Position numbers and translations under genes: made by a program
NCBI GenBank assembly: GCA_938002705.1
Contig: CALLAG010000053.1
Span: 1-5,539 of the forward strand
Source: an uncultured Saprospiraceae bacterium
GTDB taxonomy: Bacteria; Bacteroidota; Bacteroidia; Chitinophagales; Saprospiraceae
DNA length: 5,539 nt
Direction of reading: 5' to 3'
Notes under the pieces: model-generated
Told to the model about the DNA's origin: nothing
What the model saw: only the letters and a program-made list of their open reading frames with translations
The model's database searches: none
Shown here: positions 1 to 5,539 of the stretch, in pieces
Numbering within the stretch: the first letter of the stretch is position 1
Layout: every line of letters begins with the position of its first letter

Positions 1-2
1 TA

Positions 3-1154
3 GACAAGTATTTTCAGATAGTCAAGTGCTTCCGTGATGAAGACTTACGAGCAGACAGACAACCAGAATTCACTCAGATAGATTGCGAGATGTCATTCGT
101 GACAAGAGATCAGATATTGGATACGTTCGAAGGGTTGACTAAGAACTTATTCGATAAGATGCTGGATGTGAAGTTGCCGGACTTTCCTAAGATGCCTTAT
201 GATGAAGCGATGGAAAGATATGGTAGTGATAAGCCAGATACAAGATTTGCCATGGAGTTAGTTGAGTTGACGGAATTGACGAGAGGTAAGGACTTTCCAG
301 TTTTCGATAATGCAGAATACATTGCTGGAATCCGTGCAGAAGGTATTGCCGGTTCTTACTCTAATAAAGATCTTAAGAAACTAACGGAATGGCTACAGCG
401 ACCACAGATAGGATGTAAAGGTCTTGTGTATGTAAAAATAAATGAAGACGGCTCCCTCAAGTCTACGGTAGGCAAATTCTATGATGACGCTACATTGCAA
501 ACTTGGGCAGATAAGATGGGTGGCCAGAAAGGTGATATCCTTCTCATCTTATGTGGCGAGAAAGAAAAAACTCAAAAGCAACTCAACGAACTCAGATTAG
601 AGATGGCAAGAAACTTAGGACTAATGGATCCTACGGTATTCAATCCGTTATGGGTTGTTGACTTTCCGCTATTAGAGTGGGATGAGGATTCAGAGCGATT
701 CCATGCAATGCATCATCCATTTACAGCTCCTAAGACGGAAGAGATAGGAAGAATGCTTAACGGTGACCATGAGACGATGAAGTCACTCAAAGCCGATGCT
801 TATGATCTCGTGATCAATGGGGTAGAGATAGGAGGAGGATCTATAAGAATACATGATAGAGAATTACAATCTAAAAACTTTGATCTATTAGGATTTACTA
901 AAGAAGAAGCGGAAGAGCAATTTGGTTTCTTAATGGGAGCTTTTGAGTACGGAGCACCACCACATGGAGGTATCGCATTCGGTTTTGATAGGTTGAATGC
1001 CGTTATGAATGGCCAGAATTCTATCAGAGATTTCATTGCATTCCCTAAGAACTCAAGTGGTCGTGATATAATGATCGATGCACCATCTCGTGTAGACAAT
1101 GCACAATTAGATGAATTGAGTTTGTCGTTAAAAGAAATCAAAAAGGCTGAATAA
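3..1154 (+). CDS. aspS: Aspartyl-tRNA synthetase, 5'-truncated by window edge
   Basis: Class II aminoacyl-tRNA synthetase that attaches aspartate to tRNA-Asp in the cytoplasm. The frame is open from the window edge, so the ATG at 90 is an internal Met and not the start. The visible 383 residues begin inside class II motif 2 (KCFRDEDLRADRQPEF, with the ATP-contacting Arg at 33-35). Then follow the FPKMPYDEAMERYGSDKPD segment, the bacterial-type GAD insertion domain (about 290-620), the VDFPLLEWDED and HHPFTAPK block, and motif 3 (GGIAFGFDR, 966-992) with its catalytic Arg at 990-992. The C-terminal IAFPKNSSGRD...DAPS signature is intact. Compared with roughly 580-590 residues for bacterial AspRS, about 200 N-terminal residues (OB-fold anticodon-binding domain and motif 1) lie off the window. 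No frame damage is seen. Whether it also mischarges tRNA-Asn cannot be told from this part. Identification is firm. Confidence 0.97.
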   Translation, partial: DKYFQIVKCFRDEDLRADRQPEFTQIDCEMSFVTRDQILDTFEGLTKNLFDKMLDVKLPDFPKMPYDEAMERYGSDKPDTRFAMELVELTELTRGKDFPVFDNAEYIAGIRAEGIAGSYSNKDLKKLTEWLQRPQIGCKGLVYVKINEDGSLKSTVGKFYDDATLQTWADKMGGQKGDILLILCGEKEKTQKQLNELRLEMARNLGLMDPTVFNPLWVVDFPLLEWDEDSERFHAMHHPFTAPKTEEIGRMLNGDHETMKSLKADAYDLVINGVEIGGGSIRIHDRELQSKNFDLLGFTKEEAEEQFGFLMGAFEYGAPPHGGIAFGFDRLNAVMNGQNSIRDFIAFPKNSSGRDIMIDAPSRVDNAQLDELSLSLKEIKKAE

Positions 1155-1260
1155 GCTTATAACAATAGTAAAGAAACATCATACAGCAGCTCTATTTTTA
1201 GAGCTGCTTTGCCTTTCGGTATATTGTATATTATCAATATTCTTCTATCAAGAACGGACC
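1147..1260 (+). other. Probable missing N-terminus of the membrane protein (in-frame, possible CTG start)
   Basis: The reading frame of the gene that has its first TTG at 1261 is open upstream to 1132, after a TAA at 1129. From the CTG at 1147 it would read (M)NKLITIVKKHH, followed by about 22 mostly hydrophobic residues (AALFLELLCLSVYCILSIFF) and then YQERT, joining directly to FLDNAYQ. That is a basic N-terminus plus a first transmembrane helix, which is what a polytopic membrane protein of this kind should have. There is no ATG, GTG or TTG in this frame between 1132 and 1261; CTG occurs at 1147 and 1204. A start at 1147 would overlap the aspS stop by 8 bases, suggesting translational coupling. 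Alternatives are a mutated or misread ATG at 1147, or true initiation at 1261 with this stretch untranslated. Confidence 0.6.
1185..1208 (+). terminator. Perfect 10-bp hairpin downstream of aspS (possible terminator)
   Basis: AGCAGCTCTA (1185-1194) and TAGAGCTGCT (1199-1208) form a perfect 10-bp stem with a TTTT loop, 31 bases after the aspS stop. The tail is only moderately T-rich (TT, then GCCTTT), so it is not an ideal Rho-independent terminator. It could end aspS transcription. However, it also lies within the in-frame upstream extension of the next gene, so it may instead be a partial terminator or attenuator, or a coincidence of Leu/Ala-rich coding sequence. The hairpin itself is certain; its role is not. 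Confidence 0.55.
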
Positions 1261-2475
1261 TTGTTCTTAGATAATGCTTATCAGACATTTTTACTGATTC
1301 AGAATAATGAAATCGTCGTCAATGCGAATAGGTGGCCGGTAGTGATTCTAAGAGTTCTGCCATTAATAGTCGTCAAAGGAGGCGGAAGTATTAAGTTAAT
1401 ACTCTTAGCTTTATCCATGTCGTATATGCTCTTTCAGTTAGCTATATATGCTACTATTAGATTTTACAATAAGGATAGATTAAGATCTTGGTTGTTCTTA
1501 TCTCTAATTATAATTCCTGTAGCTCATAGTTTCTATTGGTGCAATTCTGAACTGATAACAGGCTTAAGTATTGTTGTATTATTGATATCATGTATAGAGA
1601 AAGAGCGGCGATGGCTTTCGATATTGATACTACTCATATTACCATGGGTACATCCCTTACTTTTAGTAATTGTTGTTTTCATATTGGGATATTATTTCTT
1701 CTTTGAGCCAGCTAAGAGATTAGTAGCGATTAGTTATGGAGTAATATATGCGGCGATGACTATAGTCAAATCATTGTACTTTCAGAACTGGTATGACACG
1801 GAGAAGAATAGAATTCTCATCAAACAATTAGAAGAGTACTCTCTATCAAGTCACTACTTAGAATATATCTTACGATGGGAATTCTGGCCTGTTGTGGCAA
1901 GTATGATATGCTGTATTGCCATATGTCTATTTTATAAAAAGTATACAGTCCTCAGCTATTACTTACTGACCACTGCTGCTTATCTCCTATTACAAGATAT
2001 CATGATTAGGAATTATGATAATGTCTTCTATCATGAAGTGAGCTACCTATTGATATTCTTGTGGTCCGCTTATCTTATACAGAAGCAATACAAGCTTGAA
2101 ACTAAAAGATTATTATTAGGTATAGGGCTTTTGTTATTTACCATGGGATTCGTAAGAATTATCATGCAAGGTATATTCTATACAGATCGTATAGAATGGT
2201 ATCAGGCATTCTTAAGCACTCATGATAGAGAAATTATAGAGTATGATAAGTCTAAGGATCCGCAGCTAATTATGGAATGGGGATCGCCATACGAGTCTAT
2301 ACTTATAAGCAGCATGGCTGGTCGGTCAAGAACAATTCTTTTTGCTGCTAACCCTAAGGACTTTGTTACAAGAGACTCCGTCTTTATTAGTCATTATGGG
2401 CAGCTTCCACTTTCAGAATTGAATGATGAATACTTTGATTTGGAGCCTATACCATATAAGGAAACCGCGAATTAA
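1261..2475 (+). CDS. Polytopic membrane protein, possible GT-C-type glycosyltransferase
   Basis: Not identified to a named family. From the TTG at 1261 the product is 404 residues; with the in-frame upstream stretch from 1147 it would be 442. About nine hydrophobic segments are visible (roughly residues 43-66, 77-93, 98-112, 119-127, 130-148, 155-172, 207-224, 228-246, 257-274 and 284-304 in the TTG numbering; some may pair as single helices). A polar C-terminal region of about 100 residues follows. An acidic residue right after the inferred first helix (ERTLFLDNAYQ) and the two-to-three-residue aromatic/His clusters between helices (SFYWCNSE, LPWVHP) recall GT-C membrane glycosyltransferases, which carry acidic residues in the first external loop, but this is inference. 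It resembles uncharacterised Bacteroidota membrane proteins of about 430-450 residues. It follows aspS closely on the same strand and is separated from odhB by a likely promoter region. The start is uncertain; the TTG has no Shine-Dalgarno sequence and would remove the first helix. Confidence 0.8.
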   Translation: MFLDNAYQTFLLIQNNEIVVNANRWPVVILRVLPLIVVKGGGSIKLILLALSMSYMLFQLAIYATIRFYNKDRLRSWLFLSLIIIPVAHSFYWCNSELITGLSIVVLLISCIEKERRWLSILILLILPWVHPLLLVIVVFILGYYFFFEPAKRLVAISYGVIYAAMTIVKSLYFQNWYDTEKNRILIKQLEEYSLSSHYLEYILRWEFWPVVASMICCIAICLFYKKYTVLSYYLLTTAAYLLLQDIMIRNYDNVFYHEVSYLLIFLWSAYLIQKQYKLETKRLLLGIGLLLFTMGFVRIIMQGIFYTDRIEWYQAFLSTHDREIIEYDKSKDPQLIMEWGSPYESILISSMAGRSRTILFAANPKDFVTRDSVFISHYGQLPLSELNDEYFDLEPIPYKETAN

Positions 2476-2499
2476 TTTATAAAACCTAAATTAATTTTT
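2470..2499 (+). terminator. Weak A/T hairpin with T tail after the membrane protein gene
   Basis: AATTAATTT (2470-2478, which contains the TAA stop) and AAATTAATT (2488-2496) are perfect inverted repeats around a 9-base loop, followed by further T residues to 2499. The stem is made only of A-T pairs, so it would be a weak terminator. It is placed correctly for ending the upstream gene before the odhB promoter region. Confidence 0.35.
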
Positions 2500-2512
2500 A
2501 GATTAGTCTAAA
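2497..2512. repeat. Short dyad upstream of odhB (operator-like)
   Basis: TTTAGA-TTAG-TCTAAA is a perfect 6-bp inverted repeat with a 4-base centre, ending four bases before a TTGAC element. It could be a binding site for a dimeric regulator of odhB. In a spacer this AT-rich, short dyads also arise by chance, and no cognate regulator can be named. Confidence 0.3.
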
Positions 2513-2515
2513 TAA

Positions 2516-2553
2516 TTGACTTTTATTTTATACTTATTCGATATTTTTATAAT
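2516..2553 (+). promoter_or_regulatory. Possible odhB promoter
   Basis: TTGACT (2516-2521) is followed by TATTTTTA (2542-2549), which fits the Bacteroidota -7 pattern TAnnTTTG except for the last base, and by an overlapping TATAAT (2548-2553). Spacing is 23 bases from TTG to TATTTTTA, a little long, and 26 bases from TTGACT to TATAAT, too long for a classical sigma70 pair. The region is the only sizeable gap upstream of odhB, so a promoter is expected here; the exact elements are a guess. Confidence 0.35.
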
Positions 2554-2578
2554 CTAACAAAACAAAATCCACTATCAG

Positions 2579-3808
2579 ATGAGCATTGTAGAAATGAAAG
2601 TCCCTGCAATCGGGGAATCAATTACAGAGGTGACGTTATCTTCTTGGTTAAAAAAAGATGGCGATTATGTCAAATTAGATGAACCCATTTGTGAATTTGA
2701 ATCCGATAAGGCCACACTAGAGTTCCCTGCAGAAGCGGCAGGAAAACTAATACATGTAGCAGCAGAGGACGATGATTTAGAGATAGGAGCTCTGGTAGCA
2801 AAGATAGATACAAGTGTAGCGGCACCAGCAGGATCACCTGAGCCCAAAGCAGCTGCTCCGGTAGAAGAAAAGAAAGTAGAAGCAGCAGCTCCGGCTGCAC
2901 CAGCTACAGAAACATATGCATCAGGACATCCATCTCCTGCAGCAGCTAAGATCATGAGAGAAGCCAATGTAGATGCATCTCAAGTGAAAGGCACAGGAAA
3001 AGACGGGAGAATAACAAAAGAAGATGCAGAGAAAGCAGCAAGCCAACCAAAAGCTAAATCAGCAGAAAAACCTGCAGTACAAGCGGCACCATTAGCAGCC
3101 TTAAGCAGAGGAGAGAGGACTGAGAAGCTCAGTAGAATGAGAAGGACTATTGCGACAAGGCTAGTCTCAGCTAAGAACAATACAGCTATGTTGACAACAT
3201 TCAACGAAGCAGATATGTCGGCGATATTCAAACTAAGAAAAACATACCAAGAAAAGTTCGTAGAGAAGTACGGTGTTAAGTTGGGCTTCATGTCTATATT
3301 TTCTAAAGCATGTGCTAAAGTGCTTATGGAAATGCCTGATGTCAATGCAGCACTTGATGGAGACTCACACGTGGTGTACCATGATTATGTAGATATTTCT
3401 ATTGCGATATCTACTCCTACCGGATTGGTAGTACCTCCGATACGTAATGTAGAATCATTGGGTTTTGCTGATATCGAATTACAGATAAAAGCGCTGGCAG
3501 TCAAGGCAAGAGAAGGGACCTTAACACTTGACGAAATGAAAGGTGGAACATTCACTATAACTAATGGTGGTGTCTTCGGATCTATGATGAGTACACCTAT
3601 ATTAAACCAGCCTCAGTCAGCGATATTAGGAATGCATAATATCATACAGAGACCCGTTGCTATCGACGGAGAAGTTGTCATCAGACCTATGATGTACTTG
3701 GCTATGTCTTACGATCATAGAATAATAGATGGTAGTACTTCAGTGACTTTCTTAGTGAAGGTCAAAGAATTATTAGAAGATCCTGTGAAGTTATTAATGG
3801 ATATATAA
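2579..3808 (+). CDS. odhB: 2-oxoglutarate dehydrogenase E2 (dihydrolipoyl succinyltransferase)
   Basis: Core of the 2-oxoglutarate dehydrogenase complex (also called sucB): its lipoyl arm takes the succinyl group from E1 and passes it to CoA in the TCA cycle. The 409 residues are close to the 405 of the E. coli protein. The lipoyl domain spans residues 1-77, with the lipoylated Lys44 in ESDKAT. A flexible Ala/Pro/Glu linker covers about 78-117. The E1/E3-binding domain is at about 118-153 (SPAAAKIMREANVD...GTGKDGRITKED). A second Ala-rich linker leads into the acyltransferase core from about 180 (LSRMRRTIATRL), with LGFMSIF, TNGGVFGSMMSTPI and the catalytic DHRIIDG (His380, Asp384). The core follows E2 of 2-oxoglutarate rather than pyruvate dehydrogenase. 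No Shine-Dalgarno sequence precedes the ATG; the leader is A-rich. The E1 gene (odhA) is not upstream in this window. A small membrane protein gene follows 10 bases after the stop. Confidence 0.97.
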   Translation: MSIVEMKVPAIGESITEVTLSSWLKKDGDYVKLDEPICEFESDKATLEFPAEAAGKLIHVAAEDDDLEIGALVAKIDTSVAAPAGSPEPKAAAPVEEKKVEAAAPAAPATETYASGHPSPAAAKIMREANVDASQVKGTGKDGRITKEDAEKAASQPKAKSAEKPAVQAAPLAALSRGERTEKLSRMRRTIATRLVSAKNNTAMLTTFNEADMSAIFKLRKTYQEKFVEKYGVKLGFMSIFSKACAKVLMEMPDVNAALDGDSHVVYHDYVDISIAISTPTGLVVPPIRNVESLGFADIELQIKALAVKAREGTLTLDEMKGGTFTITNGGVFGSMMSTPILNQPQSAILGMHNIIQRPVAIDGEVVIRPMMYLAMSYDHRIIDGSTSVTFLVKVKELLEDPVKLLMDI

Positions 3809-3818
3809 AATAGCAATA

Positions 3819-4322
3819 ATGACATTTGGAGATTTCTTATCGCTTCTTAATACGAATCCATATTACATCGTATTCTATTTTTTAGTGATTCCTATTGCGG
3901 CGTTGCTGATTAACTTAGTAGCCAAAGGAGAGGGACATATGAGTCCGTGGTGTGGTATATATTCTGGTCTCATCTATATGGTGACGGTGCCAGGCATATT
4001 TTCTATTCTTCTTAATGTCTACCATATGCTGTTCGAGAAACAAAGCATCTATGATGCGAATATTATATCACAGATATTACCTATCGTGAGCATGTTTGTT
4101 ACTCTATATATCATAAGACGTAATGTAGACTTTAAGCAGATCCCAGGCTTTGGTAGAATGACAAGTTTCTTAGGGACAGTGACAGCAGTGATGTTGATTT
4201 TATTTATACTTAATAAGACGCATCTTATTGCTTTTACTTATATCAAGTTCCACTATATCTTGTTGATGTTGGTAGCGATGTTTGTAATTATTCGCTTTGG
4301 AGCGAAAAGGCTTTTTAGTTAA
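3819..4322 (+). CDS. Small multi-pass membrane protein of unknown function
   Basis: 167 residues, function not recognised. Hydrophobic segments lie at about residues 15-35, 46-70, 82-99, 117-131 and 136-158, predicting four or five membrane helices. Short conserved-looking polar stretches sit between them: KGEGHMSPWCG (36-46), a charged RRNVDFKQIPGFGRM (100-114), and a basic C-terminus (RFGAKRLFS). There is no signal-peptide cleavage motif and no catalytic motif I can name. The ATG lies 10 bases after the odhB stop with no Shine-Dalgarno sequence and no promoter-sized gap, so the two genes are very likely co-transcribed. That hints at a housekeeping link but does not show a role in the dehydrogenase complex. 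It converges with the MarR gene, whose stop is 33 bases away. Confidence 0.85.
   Translation: MTFGDFLSLLNTNPYYIVFYFLVIPIAALLINLVAKGEGHMSPWCGIYSGLIYMVTVPGIFSILLNVYHMLFEKQSIYDANIISQILPIVSMFVTLYIIRRNVDFKQIPGFGRMTSFLGTVTAVMLILFILNKTHLIAFTYIKFHYILLMLVAMFVIIRFGAKRLFS
4291..4316 (+). terminator. Possible terminator overlapping the 3' end of the small membrane protein gene
   Basis: TTCGCT (4291-4296) and AGCGAA (4301-4306) form a perfect 6-bp stem with a TTGG loop, and a run of five T follows at 4312-4316 after a 5-base gap. It lies within the last codons of the gene and in the gap between two convergent genes. The stem is short and the T run is displaced, so the call is tentative. Confidence 0.35.
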
Positions 4323-4355
4323 GTTAATAGTTACGATACAAAATCAGTTAGGGCT

Positions 4356-4796
4356 CTACGTTTTATCGTTGACTCTCTTCAGTACATCGACTATGAGGTT
4401 AAGTTCTTGTTCGTAGATAGAAGAGAATAATGTCTTGATTTCTCTACTGTCGAATCCCTCTATTTTTTCTATTAACTCTAGTCCTTCATGAGTGAGAAAC
4501 AGATTGATCTCTCTTTGATTCTCGGGGTTAGGTTTTCTTATAATTAAGTTCTTGTTCTGCAGCTTGTCAAGTATTCTTGATATAGAAGCGACTTCTTTAC
4601 AAAGGTAAGCGGCGATCGATTTTTGATTAGTGCCCCGAGACTCAGATATCTCAACAAGAATAAGCCACTGATCAAAAGTAATGTTGATATCAGACCTTAA
4701 GAAGATGTGGTTAAACCGTTCTTTGATCAGCTTACGGCTTTTCTCTATGGATAGAAATAATGATTTGTATATGTTAGTTTTACGTGATTTTGGCAT
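4356..4796 (-). CDS. MarR-family transcriptional regulator
   Basis: A 146-residue winged helix-turn-helix protein, the usual MarR length, expected to bind palindromic DNA as a dimer and often to repress its own and a neighbouring gene until a small ligand binds. After an N-terminal dimerisation helix (about 8-35) come TFDQWLILVEISESRG (40-55), the helix-turn-helix TNQKSIAAYLCKEVASISRILDKLQNK (about 56-82, recognition helix near 69-81), and the wing LIIRKPNPENQREINLFLT (84-102), then the typical THEGLELIEKI helix. The wing has N-Q-R where many members have D-x-R, a mild difference that keeps the Arg. The ATG at 4796 gives a full-length protein; the stop is TAG. It is divergent from the glycosyltransferase gene across 45 bases. 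The ligand cannot be predicted. Confidence 0.93.
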   Translation of the reverse strand: MPKSRKTNIYKSLFLSIEKSRKLIKERFNHIFLRSDINITFDQWLILVEISESRGTNQKSIAAYLCKEVASISRILDKLQNKNLIIRKPNPENQREINLFLTHEGLELIEKIEGFDSREIKTLFSSIYEQELNLIVDVLKRVNDKT

Positions 4797-4817
4797 TATT
4801 CATTGATATTCATTAAT
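4797..4817. promoter_or_regulatory. Direct repeat / imperfect dyad between marR-like gene and glycosyltransferase (operator candidate)
   Basis: TATTCATT occurs at 4797-4804 and again at 4807-4814, 10 bases apart, which is about one helical turn. The stretch 4802-4817 (ATTGATATTCATTAAT) is also an imperfect dyad of the form ATTnATnnnnATnAAT, the size of a typical MarR operator. It begins directly next to the regulator's start codon in the divergent intergenic region. Autoregulation, possibly with control of the glycosyltransferase, is inferred from position only. Confidence 0.4.
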
Positions 4818-4841
4818 CTATTGCAAGAGTAAAATACGACT

Positions 4842-5539
4842 TTGAAGATACTTCTAATAATCACACCTTTCTTTCCTTCTCAGACGCCTAATACGCTGAG
4901 GTGGATTCCGATTATAAAGTACTTTTCTCAGCAAGGAATCGAGACAGCTATTCTGACGACTAAAAATAGATCATCAGAGAAAAACGAAGATCTTAAAGAA
5001 TTTGAAATTCATCATGCAGGTTACAATACATTATTAGATTGGCTTTATTTTACATTCAGGATTAAGAAGCGCCGGCAACTGCCCAATAATAAATCAAAAG
5101 TTAAGCAACCGAAATCAGGCAACAAATTTTTGCAGAAAATTATAGATCTTACTTGGAGAAGATACTACTGGCCTGATGGAAGTATGTTGTTTCTTAAGCC
5201 TGGAATATTAAAAGCTGGCAAGATATTACGTAATGACAAAAGTATTACTCATGTCATATCTGTAGGGCTGCCATTCACCTGTCATCTTATAGCGGCTCAG
5301 CTCAGAGAGAAGTATCCACATATCTACTGGCATCAAGATATAGAAGATCCATTTTCTTATTCAGAAGAATTTTGGGTCAACAACTTCAAAAAGTATAGAC
5401 AGAATAATATCGATGCTGAAAAACGAGCATTCCAGTTGTCAGATAGTATCAGCGTCACTAACGAAAGAGCAAAGTATAAGTACCAAGAATTATTTCGTGA
5501 TTATGCACACAAGCTAAGCGTTATACATCCATTGTTTTC
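4842..5539 (+). CDS. Glycosyltransferase, GT4-like, 3'-truncated by window edge
   Basis: Probable retaining sugar transferase of the GT-B fold, of the kind that builds cell-surface polysaccharide or glycolipid from nucleotide sugars at the cytoplasmic side of the membrane. The 232 complete residues are its N-terminal domain. It opens with a beta strand and loop, KILLIITPFFPSQTPNTLRW (2-21), then an acceptor-side region with a charged stretch (about 76-97). A second Rossmann-like part follows: THVISVGLPFTCHLIAA near 135, WHQDIEDPFSYS (163-174), and NNIDAEKRAFQLSDSISVTNE (188-208), matching the Asp-Pro-Phe-Ser and E...ADxIxVT pattern common in GT4 N-terminal domains of Bacteroidota. The donor-binding C-terminal domain lies off the window. 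The start is TTG at 4842: a TAA lies in frame at 4830, with only AAT, ACG, ACT between, so no ATG is possible. No Shine-Dalgarno sequence is visible. Sugar specificity is unknown. Confidence 0.85.
   Translation, partial: MKILLIITPFFPSQTPNTLRWIPIIKYFSQQGIETAILTTKNRSSEKNEDLKEFEIHHAGYNTLLDWLYFTFRIKKRRQLPNNKSKVKQPKSGNKFLQKIIDLTWRRYYWPDGSMLFLKPGILKAGKILRNDKSITHVISVGLPFTCHLIAAQLREKYPHIYWHQDIEDPFSYSEEFWVNNFKKYRQNNIDAEKRAFQLSDSISVTNERAKYKYQELFRDYAHKLSVIHPLF

Noticed and set aside
90..92. ATG at 90 as the start of aspS
   Set aside because: The frame is open to the window edge and encodes class II motif 2 upstream, so this Met is internal.
800..1141. Minus-strand open frame of 113 codons opposite aspS
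   Set aside because: Lies wholly opposite the conserved motif 3 region of aspS and shows no recognisable domain; a shadow frame.
2819..2915. Repetitive GCAGCAGCTCCGGCT-like units in odhB
   Set aside because: These encode the normal Ala/Pro-rich flexible linker of E2 proteins and are not an independent repeat element.
2665..2967. Minus-strand open frames opposite the odhB lipoyl domain and linker (also 2670-2900)
   Set aside because: Their Ala/Ser- or Leu-rich composition is a by-product of the Ala/Pro-rich linker codons on the other strand.
2980..3345. Minus-strand open frame of 121 codons opposite odhB
   Set aside because: Opposite a conserved catalytic-domain gene, with no context or motif of its own.
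4835..4844. TACGACTTTG as a Bacteroidota -7 promoter element
   Set aside because: The spacing between TA and TTTG is four rather than two bases, and it overlaps the glycosyltransferase start codon.

Overview
The window looks like a stretch of chromosome from a Bacteroidota (Bacteroidetes) bacterium. The evidence is the close match of the aspartyl-tRNA synthetase and the 2-oxoglutarate dehydrogenase E2 to bacterial (E2: Bacteroidota-like) forms, an AT-rich composition with AGA as the main Arg codon, and the lack of Shine-Dalgarno sequences in front of nearly every gene, as is usual in that phylum. I cannot place it more finely.

Layout from left to right: (1) the 3' two-thirds of aspS, cut by the window start; (2) a polytopic membrane protein of about 400-440 residues, possibly a GT-C-type sugar transferase, whose annotated-style TTG start probably misses the first membrane helix; (3) a 103-bp AT-only-looking spacer with two small dyads and a possible promoter; (4) a complete odhB/sucB gene (E2 of 2-oxoglutarate dehydrogenase), followed after 10 bp by (5) a small four- to five-helix membrane protein of unknown function, probably in the same operon; (6) a MarR-type regulator on the minus strand, convergent with gene 5; (7) divergent from it, a family-4-type glycosyltransferase that begins at a TTG codon and runs off the right edge.

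The genes fall into core metabolism (tRNA charging, TCA cycle) with envelope/sugar-related genes in between. The MarR gene and the glycosyltransferase share a 45-bp divergent intergenic region that holds a 10-bp-spaced direct repeat, so the regulator may control itself and perhaps the transferase. I see no mobile element, CRISPR array, RNA gene or phage signature, and nothing that amounts to a clear new system. The most interesting points are the start region of the membrane protein, where a strong hairpin lies inside what looks like coding sequence, and the uncharacterised membrane protein coupled to odhB.
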